Shown: positions 49,555 to 57,642 of the stretch, in pieces
How the letters are laid out: the number at the start of each line of letters is the position of its first letter
How positions within the stretch are numbered: the first letter of the stretch is position 1
NCBI RefSeq assembly: GCF_023169945.1
Contig: NZ_AP025591.1
Coordinates: forward strand, 5,514,481 to 5,578,480
Direction of reading: 5' to 3'
Length of the DNA stretch: 64,000 bases
From: Anaeromyxobacter oryzae
Lineage (GTDB): Bacteria > Myxococcota > Myxococcia > Myxococcales > Anaeromyxobacteraceae
The notes under the pieces: generated by a model
The model's input: the letters and a program-made list of their open reading frames with translations, nothing else
The model's database searches: none
What the model was told of the DNA's origin: nothing
Program-made: the position numbers and the translations under genes

Positions 49555-50778
49555 ATGAACGAACGTCCGCCCATCGACGCGATCCGTGCGCGCCTCGCGA
49601 GGCTCCTCGGCCTCTCGCGCGGCCCCCCCCGCCCGCTCGACGCCATCGTCACCCACGTCGAGGTGAACGAGCGCCACGGCGTCGGCGTGCTGCTCCGGAC
49701 GCTCTTCGGCGACGGCACCGGCGTCGTCACGATCCGGTCCCGCGACGACTACGACGGCCGCCAGGACTTCGGCGCCCTCGCGGTGCGGGTGAGCCACCGT
49801 CGCGGACGGTCCCGCGCCGCCGTCCGGCGCCGCGTCGCCCGCGCGCTCCGCGGCGTCGAGGTCCGCCGCGTCCTGTGCGTGCCGTACTACCCGGACGACG
49901 TCCTCACCGCGCTCGCGCTCCACGACGCGCACGCGGCGCCGCTCGTCACGTGGATCATGGACGATCAGAACCTCCTCGAGCCGTCCATCCCCGACGACCT
50001 CGTCGCGGAGCTGCTCGCGAAGAGCGCCGTCGCGTTCGCCATCTCGCCCGAGCTGCGGGACGCGTACGCGGAGAAGTACCGCCGCCCGGTCTGGTTCGCC
50101 CCTCCGCTCGTCGCCGCCGACCGCGTCCGCCCGCCGGGCGGCGAGGACGTCCCCGCCACGGGCCGCCCGATGGTGATCGGCAACATCTGGGGAGCGCGCT
50201 GGTACCAGGACCTGCGCCGCACCGTCCGCGGCACCGGGATCCGGCTCGACTGGTCGAGCCCGGCGGGCCTCTCGACCTTCTGGGCGGGGTTCGATCGCGA
50301 GGCGCTGGCCGCGGACGGCGTGGAGGCGGTCGGCGCGCTGCCCGAGCCGGTCTTCGTCGAGCGGCTGCGGGCGGCGCCCTACGTCGTCGTGCCCTCGGGC
50401 ACGCTCGACGAGGCCGACGACCGCCCCGGCATCTCGCGGTTCAGCCTCCCGAGCCGGATCGTCTTCGCCGTGGCCGCGGCGCACGCGCCGGTGGTCGTCC
50501 TCGGGAGTCCCCGGACCGCCGCGGCGCGCTTCGTCTCCGCGCACGGCCTGGGCGCCGTGGTCCCCTACGATCCGGCCGCGTTCCGGGCGGCCGTCGCCGA
50601 GCTCTCCACGCCGGAGGCGCAGCGCGGCGTCCGGCTCCGCGCCGCCGCGATCGCCGGGCGCTTCTCCGCCGAGGGCGTGCTCGAGTGGCTCTGGCGCTCG
50701 CTCGAGGCGGGCGCGCCCGCCGACGATCGCTTCGAGCGCCTCGCTCCCGCCGCGCCACCCGGGCCGGGGCGGACCTGA
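49555..50778 (+). CDS. Glycosyltransferase-like protein
   Basis: The 407-aa product is probably a GT-B type enzyme, though no catalytic motif is certain. A first half with VTHVEVNERHGVGVLLRTLF, RVLCVPYYPDDVLTALALHD and LVTWIMDDQNLLEPSIPDDL looks like an acceptor domain. The second half has PMVIGNIWGARWYQDLRR, then FVERLRAAPYVVVPSG and FSLPSRIVFAVAAAHAPVVV, which resembles the nucleotide-sugar side with a conserved-type S-R-I turn. The gene lies at the end of the glycosyltransferase cluster and diverges from the fused methyltransferase gene. The C-terminus is a short Pro/Ala tail. Confidence 0.6.
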   Translation: MNERPPIDAIRARLARLLGLSRGPPRPLDAIVTHVEVNERHGVGVLLRTLFGDGTGVVTIRSRDDYDGRQDFGALAVRVSHRRGRSRAAVRRRVARALRGVEVRRVLCVPYYPDDVLTALALHDAHAAPLVTWIMDDQNLLEPSIPDDLVAELLAKSAVAFAISPELRDAYAEKYRRPVWFAPPLVAADRVRPPGGEDVPATGRPMVIGNIWGARWYQDLRRTVRGTGIRLDWSSPAGLSTFWAGFDREALAADGVEAVGALPEPVFVERLRAAPYVVVPSGTLDEADDRPGISRFSLPSRIVFAVAAAHAPVVVLGSPRTAAARFVSAHGLGAVVPYDPAAFRAAVAELSTPEAQRGVRLRAAAIAGRFSAEGVLEWLWRSLEAGAPADDRFERLAPAAPPGPGRT

Positions 50779-50991
50779 GCCGCGGCGCCCGGCCGGCCCG
50801 CCGCGCACCGGCTCCTCCGGTGTCGGTGCGTGTCCGCTCCGCGTGAAAACGTTCGCGGTGCGCGCTCGGCTGCGCACCCCGTGCGCGGTAGGCACGCGCC
50901 GGCGCACGCCGTTTCGCGGAGTTGCGCGACGCCTGAATGCGGCACGTCCGAAGCAGGGGCTCCAGGTGTCGCCCGTGGGGGAGGAGTCGCG

Positions 50992-51216
50992 ATGTCCGAC
51001 GTCCCGTGCCCGATGTGCCGCGATGGCGTGCTCGTCCGTTCCGACGGGCAGCTCGATCAGTCCGGAGCGTCCCACCTGCCGACGCACGTCTGGCGCTGCG
51101 GCCGCTGCGAGTACACGCGCTTCGAGCCGGCGCTGCACGCGCGGTGGGAGGCGAATCAGCAGGTCGAGAGAGCGGCGGTCGCCGCGCCGGAAGCGCGTCC
51201 GCTCCGGGCGGCGTGA
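50992..51216 (+). CDS. Small zinc-ribbon protein
   Basis: The 74-aa protein has two CxxC knuckles (CPMCRDGVL and CGRCEYTRF) separated by about 28 residues, as in a zinc ribbon. The rest is a helix and an Ala/Arg tail. It starts with an ATG close behind GGGGAGGAG. Its function is unknown; zinc ribbons of this size often bind nucleic acid or a protein partner. The 213-bp gap upstream contains no gene. A sequence at about 50937-50953 has GG-N10-GC spacing (CGGCACGTCCGAAGCA) but a poor -12 half, so it is only a weak sigma-54 candidate. Confidence 0.65.
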   Translation: MSDVPCPMCRDGVLVRSDGQLDQSGASHLPTHVWRCGRCEYTRFEPALHARWEANQQVERAAVAAPEARPLRAA

Positions 51217-51289
51217 GCCTCGACCCCGGGTGCGGCCGGCCACGCTCGAGCGCGTGACCGCGCGCCGTGCCCGGGGCCCGGCGGAGCCC

Positions 51290-51658
51290 TCAGGCGACCA
51301 CCTGCGTGATCGCCGCGAGCAGCTCCTTCACCCCGAACGGCTTCGCGAGCACCGCGTCCGCAGCGATCCCGGCGCGCGCCTTGGCGTTCGGATGGCCGGT
51401 GGTGAGGACCAGCCGGACGCCGCCGAGCCGCGGGTTGCCGCGGATCGCCGCCGCGAGCGCCCGGCCGTCCATCCCGGGCATCATCAGGTCGAGCAGCACC
51501 ACGCTCGGCAGCGGCTCCTGCTCCAGCAGCGCCAGCGCGGTCGTGCCGTCGCTCGCGACGGAAACGGCGTACCCCTCGACCTCCAGGCACTCGGCCAGGT
51601 TCTCCCGCAGCGCGGCGTTGTCGTCGACCACCAGGACCTTGATGGGAGTCGTGCTCAT
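51290..51658 (-). CDS. Single-domain response regulator
   Basis: The 122-aa protein is a receiver domain alone. It has the acidic pair in VLVVDDNAALREN (Asp11-Asp12), the phosphorylated aspartate in VVLLDLMMPGMDG near residue 55, the Thr in LVLTTGHPN and the Lys in VLAKPFGVKE. No DNA-binding output domain is present, so it would act by protein-protein contact or as a phosphate relay, as with CheY-like proteins. The ATG of MSTTPIKV at 51658 is chosen; the upstream extension of the frame is Arg/Pro rich. It diverges from a small membrane protein gene, and no kinase is next to it. Confidence 0.9.
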   Translation of the reverse strand: MSTTPIKVLVVDDNAALRENLAECLEVEGYAVSVASDGTTALALLEQEPLPSVVLLDLMMPGMDGRALAAAIRGNPRLGGVRLVLTTGHPNAKARAGIAADAVLAKPFGVKELLAAITQVVA

Positions 51659-51758
51659 GCGGGCTCCGGGGTGTCTAACGACGCCCCCCGGCGGGGGCAA
51701 GCTCGACCGCACGGCTAGCCGCCGAAATTTATCCCGACCGCTCTCCGTAGGGGAGAGC

Positions 51759-51965
51759 ATGGTCGCCTTCATCCTGTGGGTGCTGCTCCTGGTCGTCTGC
51801 TGGCCGGTCGCAGTCCTGGTGCTGTTCGCCTACCCGCTGGTCTGGCTGCTCCTGCTCCCGTTCCGCGTGCTCGGCATCGCGGTGGACGGCGTCCTGGCGC
51901 TCCTGCGCGCGATCCTCCTCTTCCCGGTGCGCCTCCTGGCGGGACCACGGGCCGTGCGCGGGTGA
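51759..51965 (+). CDS. Small membrane protein
   Basis: The 68-aa protein is two hydrophobic helices (FILWVLLLVVCWPVAVLVLF and a second one around YPLVWLLLLPFRVLGIAV) followed by a basic tail. It starts at an ATG 4-10 bases behind GGGGAGAG. No family is recognised; it is likely an inner-membrane hairpin. Confidence 0.6.
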   Translation: MVAFILWVLLLVVCWPVAVLVLFAYPLVWLLLLPFRVLGIAVDGVLALLRAILLFPVRLLAGPRAVRG

Positions 51966-52127
51966 GGCGCGGCGCCGTTGCGGCTCGCGATGCGCCGCGA
52001 TAGAAGGGCGCTGCGCCGTCACCCCGGCGCTCCGATGCGCGCCTGATCCGAGCGATCCGAACCCGCCGCACCTCACGCCGGCCCCGCCGCGACCTCGCGC
52101 GGGGCCGCCGATCGCCCCGGAGCACGC

Positions 52128-53618
52128 ATGCCCTCGATCCGCCTCGAGCGGGTCACGTTCGCCCACGCGGACGCGGCCCCGATCCTCGCCGACGTCGACC
52201 TCCACTTCCCGCCGGGCTGGACCGCGCTCGTCGGGGAGAACGGCGCCGGGAAGTCCACGCTGCTCGCCCTCGTCGCGGGCCACCTCGCCCCGCAGCGCGG
52301 GCGCGTCCGCGTCGACCCGGGCGGCGCCCGCGTCGTCCTCTGCCCGCAGCGCGTCGACGCGCCGGGCGAGGGGCCCGCGGCGCTCGCCGCTCGCGACGAC
52401 GGGCTGGCGCGGCGCCTCCGCGGCGCGCTCGCGCTGGACGCCGGCGCGCTCCCGCGCTGGGAGACGCTCTCGCCCGGCGAGCGGAAGCGGTGGCAGGTCG
52501 GCGCCGCGCTCGCGGAGGAGCCCGACGTCCTCCTCGTGGACGAGCCGACGAACCACGTCGACGAGGAGGCGCGCGGCCTGCTCGCGGGAGCGCTCCGGAG
52601 GTTCCGGGGCATCGGCGTGATCGTCTCCCACGATCGCGCGCTCCTCGAGGCGCTCGCGCCGCGCACCGTCCGGCTCCGGCGCGGCGAGGCCCGCCTCTAC
52701 GAGGCGGCGTACGGCGCGGCCCGCGCGCAGTGGGAGGCCGAGGCGCGTGAGGCCTGGAGCCGCCGCGCGGAAGCGCAGGCCGAGGCGCGCGCCGCTGCGG
52801 CCCGGCTCGCCGACGCGCGGCGGGCCCGCGAGGCCGCGGAGCGCGCGATGAGCGGCCGCCGCCGCGATCCCAAGGATCGCGACGGCCGCACGCTCGGCGC
52901 GAAGACGCTCCGCGCGTGGGCCGAGGCGCGGCTCGGCGGCGACGTCGGCCGGCTGCGCGGCGCGGCCGAGCGCGCGCGGGACGCGATCGCGGACGCGCCC
53001 GCAGACCCCGAGGTCGGCCGCGCCGTGGCGCTCGGGTGGGAGCGGGCGCCGCGGCCGGTGCTCCTGTCCCTCGAGGCCGCCGAGGTCCGCGCCGGCTCCG
53101 TGACCGTCCTCCGCGACGTCCGGGTGCGGCTGGGCCGCGAGGACCGGATCCGGATCGCCGGCCCGAACGGTGCCGGGAAGACCACGCTCGTCGAGGCCCT
53201 GCTCGCGGCCTCGACGCTTCCGCCGGACCGCGTGCTGCACCTCCCGCAGGAGCTCCCGGCGGACGCCGGCGCGCGGCTCCTCGACGCGGTCCGCGCCCTC
53301 GCCCCGGACGTGAAGGGGCGGGTGCTCGCGCTCGTCGCCGCGCTCGGGAGCGATCCCGCCCGGCTCCTCGCCTCGGGCGCGCCGTCGCCCGGGGAGACGC
53401 GCAAGCTCCTCCTCGCGCTCGGGCTCGGCCGCCACGCCTGGGCGCTCGTCCTGGACGAGCCGACGAACCACCTCGATCTCCCGACCGTGGAGCGGCTCGA
53501 GGCGGCGCTCGCCGCGTATCCCGGCGCGCTCCTCGTCGTGACGCACGACGACGCCTTCGCGGAGCGCTGCACGACGGCCCGCTGGCGCGTCGCGTCGGGC
53601 CGCGTCGAGACCACCTGA
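52128..53618 (+). CDS. ABC-F family ATPase
   Basis: The 496-aa protein has two nucleotide-binding domains in one chain and no membrane segment, which defines the ABC-F group (translation factors and antibiotic-resistance proteins acting at the ribosomal E site). Domain 1 carries GENGAGKST, LSPGERKRW and LLVDEPTNHVD. Domain 2 carries GPNGAGKTT, a less regular signature SPGETRKLLLALGLG and LVLDEPTNHLD. The inter-domain linker is a long Arg/Ala/Glu helix (about 200-300), as in the family. The subgroup cannot be assigned. The ATG at 52128 begins the first strand; the phenylalanine hydroxylase-like gene follows after 102 bp. Confidence 0.88.
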   Translation: MPSIRLERVTFAHADAAPILADVDLHFPPGWTALVGENGAGKSTLLALVAGHLAPQRGRVRVDPGGARVVLCPQRVDAPGEGPAALAARDDGLARRLRGALALDAGALPRWETLSPGERKRWQVGAALAEEPDVLLVDEPTNHVDEEARGLLAGALRRFRGIGVIVSHDRALLEALAPRTVRLRRGEARLYEAAYGAARAQWEAEAREAWSRRAEAQAEARAAAARLADARRAREAAERAMSGRRRDPKDRDGRTLGAKTLRAWAEARLGGDVGRLRGAAERARDAIADAPADPEVGRAVALGWERAPRPVLLSLEAAEVRAGSVTVLRDVRVRLGREDRIRIAGPNGAGKTTLVEALLAASTLPPDRVLHLPQELPADAGARLLDAVRALAPDVKGRVLALVAALGSDPARLLASGAPSPGETRKLLLALGLGRHAWALVLDEPTNHLDLPTVERLEAALAAYPGALLVVTHDDAFAERCTTARWRVASGRVETT

Positions 53619-53720
53619 ACCGAGCCGGGCGGACGAGCGCGCGTTAGGAGCCGAGGTGGTCGCCGGCGCCTGCCCGCCCGCCGGACCGGCACCACATTTC
53701 CTCCGGAAAGGAGCGGTCCG

Positions 53721-55307
53721 ATGACCCCGACCGAGCGCGCGATCGCGGGGCTCCCGCCACACCTCCGGCGGTACGTCGTCGGGCAGGACTACGCCGCCTA
53801 CACGCCGCGCGATCACGCGGTCTGGAGGCACGTCCTCCGCCGCCTGACGGCGCACCTCCGCGACGTGGCGCACCCGCGCTACCTCGCCGGCCTCGAGGCG
53901 ACGGGCATCGACGTCGAGCGGATCCCGAGCCTCGACGAGATGAACCGGAAGCTCGAGCGGGTGGGGTGGTCGGCGGTGGCGGTCCGCGGGTTCATCCCGC
54001 CGGCCGTCTTCACCGAGCTCCAGAGCCGGCGCGTCCTCGCCATCGCCGCGGACATCCGGACCCACGAGCACATCGAGTACACGCCCGCGCCGGACATCGT
54101 GCACGAGAGCGCCGGGCACGCGCCCTTCATCGCGGATCCGACCTACGCCGGGTACCTCCGCCGCGCCGGCGAGGTGGGGTTCCGCGCCATCGCGTCGGCG
54201 GAGGACCAGGCCGTCTTCGAGGCGATCCGGAACCTCTCGGTGGTGAAGGAGGACCCGGCCGCGTCCGAGGCCGAGGGTCGCCTCGCGGAGGAGCGGCTCG
54301 CCGCCGCCGCGGCGAGCGTGCGCTACGCGTCGGAGTCCACGCGGGCGAGCCGGCTCTACTGGTGGACGGCGGAGTACGGCCTCGTCGGCACGCCGGAGGC
54401 GCCGAGGCTGTACGGCGCCGGGCTCCTCTCGTCCATCGGCGAGGCGGTCCACTGCCTCACGCCCGCGGTGCGGAAGCTGCCGCTCACCGCGGCCTGCGCC
54501 GACGTCGCCTACGACATCACCCGGATGCAGCCGCAGCTCTTCGTGGCGCGGGACTTCGATCAGCTCTTCGAGGTGCTCGACGCGTTCACGGCGACGCTGT
54601 CGTGGCGCCGCGGCGGCGACCATGGCCTGGACGAGGCGCGCCGCGCCCGGACGGTGAACCACCTCGTCCTCTCCGGCGGCCGGGAGCTGTCCGGCAAGGT
54701 CGTGGAGCGCTTCCCGGGGGAGCCCGTCGCGCCGGGGCTCGCGACCGCCCTCGTGCGGCTGGAGGGACCGGTGCTCGTCTCCCGCGGCGGGCGGGCCGAG
54801 GGGCGGCCCTGGCCGGGCGAGGTGGTGGTGGCCTTCGGGCGCGCGGCCATCCCGGAGCGCGGCGCGTTCGAGGTGGCGCTCCCCGGCGACGTCGTCCTCT
54901 CCGGCTTCGCGGTGGGCGGCGGCGAGGTCGTCCACCTGCGCGGCGTCCGCGGAGGCCGGCCGATGGAGCTGCCGTCGTGGGCCCTCCTCTTCGCGTCCGA
55001 GGACCTGCGCTCCGTGGCCGGCGGCCCGGCGGATCCCGGCGCGTGGGATCGCTGGTTCGGCGAGCTGTCCTCGTTCACCGCGGGCGAGGGCGAGGCCCGG
55101 GCCCGGGCCCGGAAGGCCGCCGCGCTGCCGCCCCGCCTCGCCGCGCTCTACGCCGAGCTGCGTCGGCTGCGCGAGGCGGGCGAGGCGACGCCGGAGCGGC
55201 TCCTCGCGATCCGCGACGCCGCCGCCGCGTTCCCGGACGACTGGCTCCTGCGCCGCGAGGTGGAGGAGCTGCTGCCGGCCGTGCCGGCGGCGCCGGCGCA
55301 CCTCTGA
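53721..55307 (+). CDS. Biopterin-dependent aromatic amino acid hydroxylase
   Basis: The 528-aa protein is a non-haem iron, tetrahydrobiopterin-dependent hydroxylase, probably phenylalanine 4-monooxygenase. The iron ligands are His128 and His133 (PDIVHESAGHAPFIADPTY) and Glu218 (LYWWTAEYGLVG). The substrate-binding surroundings (GEAVHCLTPAVRKLPL and PQLFVARDFDQLFEVLDAF) are also conserved. The catalytic domain ends near residue 300. The long C-terminal extension (about 225 residues, beta-rich then a helical tail) belongs to the large bacterial form, not the short 260-300-aa bacterial PhhA. Conversion of phenylalanine to tyrosine in the cytoplasm is the likely reaction. The ATG follows GGAAAGGAGCGG. 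Confidence 0.87.
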   Translation: MTPTERAIAGLPPHLRRYVVGQDYAAYTPRDHAVWRHVLRRLTAHLRDVAHPRYLAGLEATGIDVERIPSLDEMNRKLERVGWSAVAVRGFIPPAVFTELQSRRVLAIAADIRTHEHIEYTPAPDIVHESAGHAPFIADPTYAGYLRRAGEVGFRAIASAEDQAVFEAIRNLSVVKEDPAASEAEGRLAEERLAAAAASVRYASESTRASRLYWWTAEYGLVGTPEAPRLYGAGLLSSIGEAVHCLTPAVRKLPLTAACADVAYDITRMQPQLFVARDFDQLFEVLDAFTATLSWRRGGDHGLDEARRARTVNHLVLSGGRELSGKVVERFPGEPVAPGLATALVRLEGPVLVSRGGRAEGRPWPGEVVVAFGRAAIPERGAFEVALPGDVVLSGFAVGGGEVVHLRGVRGGRPMELPSWALLFASEDLRSVAGGPADPGAWDRWFGELSSFTAGEGEARARARKAAALPPRLAALYAELRRLREAGEATPERLLAIRDAAAAFPDDWLLRREVEELLPAVPAAPAHL

Positions 55308-55343
55308 CCGGCGACGACCGTGGGTGGTGAGCCCGTCCCGGGC

Positions 55344-55865
55344 TCAGCATGCCGCGTGCTGCCGCGCGAGCGCGGACGCGACCGCGTCGGCGACCGCCGG
55401 GGGGAGGAAGGTCCTGCACGCGGCCGCCACCTCGCGGGCGATCCCCGGCCAGGCGCCGGCGAACCAGCCCGACGACGGCCGGCCGCCCTCGGCGTGCACC
55501 CGCTCCATCACCGCGAAGAGCGCCACGCGCGCGACCTCCGCGACGCGCGCCTCGTCGTCCGCGCCGAGCCCCGCCGCGGCGGCCGCCGCGCTCCCGGCGC
55601 GGGCCGCGAGCACACGCGCCTCGACGTAGCAGAGCGCGAGCGTCTCGGCGGCGGAGAACCACGGATCGCCTCGCGGTCGCGCCGCGAGCTGCGCCCGCGC
55701 CGCGGCGTCGTCGAGCCGGGCCGCGCGGCCGCCGAGCGCCTCGATCGCGCGCCGCTCCACCTCGGCGTCCCCGGCGCCCGGCGCGACCACGACGAGGAAG
55801 TGGCGCCCGGTCGCGTCCACGCGCGCCTCGGCCACCCCGTCGATCGCCGCGAGCCGCGCCATCAC
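55344..55865 (-). CDS. Hypothetical Ala-rich protein
   Basis: The 173-aa product is not recognised. Residues 1-45 (AAIDGVAEARVDATGRHFLV, then EVERRAIEALGG) look like a small alpha-beta fold of the HMA or ferredoxin-like type, but the metal-binding CxxC is absent. The rest is helical and Ala/Arg rich, with a tryptophan-containing segment (RPSSGWFAGAWPG). No signal or membrane segment is present. It is convergent with the hydroxylase gene and lies downstream of the hemerythrin gene on the same strand. The short direct repeat GCCTCAGCCGA occurs twice between the two genes (55880-55915). Confidence 0.5.
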   Translation of the reverse strand: MMARLAAIDGVAEARVDATGRHFLVVVAPGAGDAEVERRAIEALGGRAARLDDAAARAQLAARPRGDPWFSAAETLALCYVEARVLAARAGSAAAAAAGLGADDEARVAEVARVALFAVMERVHAEGGRPSSGWFAGAWPGIAREVAAACRTFLPPAVADAVASALARQHAAC

Positions 55866-55948
55866 GGGCGCGAGGGCGGTGCCTCAGCCGAGGCCCGCCA
55901 CCGGGCCTCAGCCGAACCCCGGCGCGCGCAGGACGAGGACGTGCGCGG

Positions 55949-56419
55949 TCACGACAGGCGCCGGCCGTCTCCCTTGCGCTGGCGCGCGTCGCCCGGCTGC
56001 GGGCGCCGGCGGGCGAGGTACGCGGCGAACGGAGCGTCGTTCACGCGGACGTGGAACCGGAGCCACTCCGGGATGCGGATCCGCAGCCACTCGGTGACGG
56101 GCGGCGTCGGCCCCTTCTCGCGGAGCTCCTCGCGCATCTGGAGGAAGTCGGCCACGAACAGCTCGTGCGCAGACTTGTGGCGCGCGCGCTCCGGGTAGAG
56201 CGTCTCCTCCATCAGCGCCTCCTCGGAGGCGAGGTGGGCCATGAGGTCGTCGGCGAGCGCCGCGACGGCCCGCTCGAGCTCGGGTCGCGGTCCGCCGTCG
56301 AGCAGCTCGGACACCGCCGTGAGCCGGGCGAACAGGACCGCGTGCTGCCGGTCCATGTCCTGGTTGTCCAGCACCAGCTCCCGGGTCCAGTCCGTCGACG
56401 TGGGGCGTTCATCGACCAT
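55949..56419 (-). CDS. Bacteriohemerythrin
   Basis: The 156-aa protein has a complete set of di-iron ligands of the hemerythrin family: His26 (DMDRQHAVLF), His62 and Glu66 (MAHLASEEALM), His81 and His85 (RARHKSAHELF), His123 and Asp128 (WLRFHVRVNDAPF). The spacing H-x3-E, H-x3-H and H-x4-D is canonical. The protein binds O2 reversibly at the di-iron centre in the cytoplasm. In microaerophilic bacteria it can deliver or sense oxygen. The ATG at 56419 is preferred because the frame upstream is not protein-like. The C-terminus has a basic tail. Confidence 0.92.
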   Translation of the reverse strand: MVDERPTSTDWTRELVLDNQDMDRQHAVLFARLTAVSELLDGGPRPELERAVAALADDLMAHLASEEALMEETLYPERARHKSAHELFVADFLQMREELREKGPTPPVTEWLRIRIPEWLRFHVRVNDAPFAAYLARRRPQPGDARQRKGDGRRLS

Positions 56420-56543
56420 GCAGGCCCACGATCTCCCACAGGCGCGAGCGAGGCAAGTCCCGCGGCGGCGGGTCGGAACGGGAGCGTCCCGCGAACCCCG
56501 GAGGTGGTTGCGGGGCGTGGCCCGCCCCGCCCAGGAAGCGGGC

Positions 56544-56951
56544 ATGCGCCTCCTCGTGAACGTCGACGTCGACGACCTCGGCCGAGCCACCGCGTTCTAC
56601 GTCGCCGCCCTCGGGCTCCGCGTCGGGCGCCGCTTCGGGGCCGCAGGAGTCGAGCTGCTCGGCGCGGATGCCCCGATCTACCTCCTCGCGAAGCCCGCCG
56701 GGACGGTCCCGTTCCCCGGCGCCGGCTCCCGACGCGGGTACGATCGCCACTGGACGCCGATCCACCTCGACTTCGTCGCCGACGATCTCGACGCGGCGCT
56801 GGCGCGGGCGGTCGCGGCGGGTGCGCGCCTCGAGGAACCGCCCTCCGAGCATGCGTGGGGCCGGATGGCGGTCCTCGCGGACCCGTTCGGACACGGCTTC
56901 TGCCTCCTGCAGCTCGTCGGTCGAGGCTACGACGCCGTGGCCGACGGCTGA
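56544..56951 (+). CDS. VOC-family (glyoxalase/bleomycin-resistance-like) protein
   Basis: The 135-aa protein shows the beta-alpha-beta-beta-beta modules of the vicinal-oxygen-chelate family: MRLLVNVDVDDLGRATAFYV, LGLRVGRRFGAAGVELLG, WTPIHLDFVADDLDAALARA and WGRMAVLADPFGHGFCLLQL. Metal-ligand positions are at least the His in PIHLDF and the end of the last strand, but the usual His/Glu set is not complete, so it could be a non-enzymatic binding protein. The ATG at 56544 follows AGGAAGCGGG. It diverges from the hemerythrin gene by 124 bp. Confidence 0.8.
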   Translation: MRLLVNVDVDDLGRATAFYVAALGLRVGRRFGAAGVELLGADAPIYLLAKPAGTVPFPGAGSRRGYDRHWTPIHLDFVADDLDAALARAVAAGARLEEPPSEHAWGRMAVLADPFGHGFCLLQLVGRGYDAVADG

Positions 56952-57263
56952 CGCCGGCGTCGCCCGCGTGACGTTCCGTGAATCGCGCTGCGGACGCCCC
57001 GCGCGCGTCGCCCCCGGGCGACCAGAGGCGACGCGCGAGGGGGCGGGCGCTCGTCCAGCGTGTGGGTCCGCGGCGCACCTCGCCCTCGGCCACGGATGGG
57101 ACGAGATCTCCACATGGGCCGGGCGTCCCGCTGTGGACAGTGCGTGGAACCCCAGTGGATCCGCGCATTCGCTCCATCTGGGCACCCTCCACGCCTTGTG
57201 CGACGGCGCGCTGAGGCGGTATTCCCCGGCGCGCAATCTGGCTCGAGGTCCGGAGGCGAGGGA
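56952..57263. other. 312-bp intergenic region, no gene recognised
   Basis: This gap separates the VOC protein gene from the response regulator gene on the same strand. It contains somewhat lower GC than its surroundings (TCCACATGGG, CTGTGGACAG, GCGCAATCTG), which may hold the promoter of the regulator, and no protein-like frame. Confidence 0.5.
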
Positions 57264-57632
57264 ATGAGCGAGCTCCAGGGTCGGATCCTGGTCGTCGAGG
57301 ACGAGGCGGACATCCGCGAGCTGCTCGGGGAGACGCTCTCGGTCCTCGGCGAGGTGGAGCTCGCCGTGGACGGGCAGGACGCGCTCGAGCGCATCGCGCG
57401 CCGTGGCCCGCCTGCCGTGATCCTCCTCGATCTCTGCCTGCCGCGCCTCTCCGGGCCGGAGCTCCTCGAGCGGCTGCGGGGCACGCCGAGCGAGGGGGTG
57501 CCCGTGGTGAGCATGACGGCGTCGCACAACGCGCCGCCGCGCGGCGTCCGCGAGCACCTCCGCAAGCCGTTCCCGATCGAGCGCGCCCTGGACGCGCTGC
57601 TCCGGGCCGCGACGGTCGCCGCCGCCGCGTGA
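57264..57632 (+). CDS. Single-domain response regulator
   Basis: The 122-aa receiver domain has ILVVEDEADIRELL (acidic pair Glu-Asp-Glu), the phosphoacceptor in VILLDLCLPRLSG, SMT in VPVVSMTASHN for the switch Ser/Thr and the Lys in HLRKPFPIE. There is no output domain. It resembles the stand-alone receivers common in myxobacteria. The ATG at 57264 is preceded by CGGAGGCGAGGG. No kinase gene is adjacent; the next gene is convergent. Confidence 0.9.
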   Translation: MSELQGRILVVEDEADIRELLGETLSVLGEVELAVDGQDALERIARRGPPAVILLDLCLPRLSGPELLERLRGTPSEGVPVVSMTASHNAPPRGVREHLRKPFPIERALDALLRAATVAAAA

Positions 57633-57642
57633 TCGCCGGCGC

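Noticed and set aside
37480-50778. A horizontally acquired O-antigen island
   Set aside because: Such islands are usually AT-rich. Base composition and codon use here are the same as in the flanking genes, and no mobile element borders it.
50937-50953. A sigma-54 promoter for the zinc-ribbon protein gene
   Set aside because: The -24 half is good but the -12 half (AAGCA) is poor, and one such match is expected by chance in 64 kb of GC-rich DNA.
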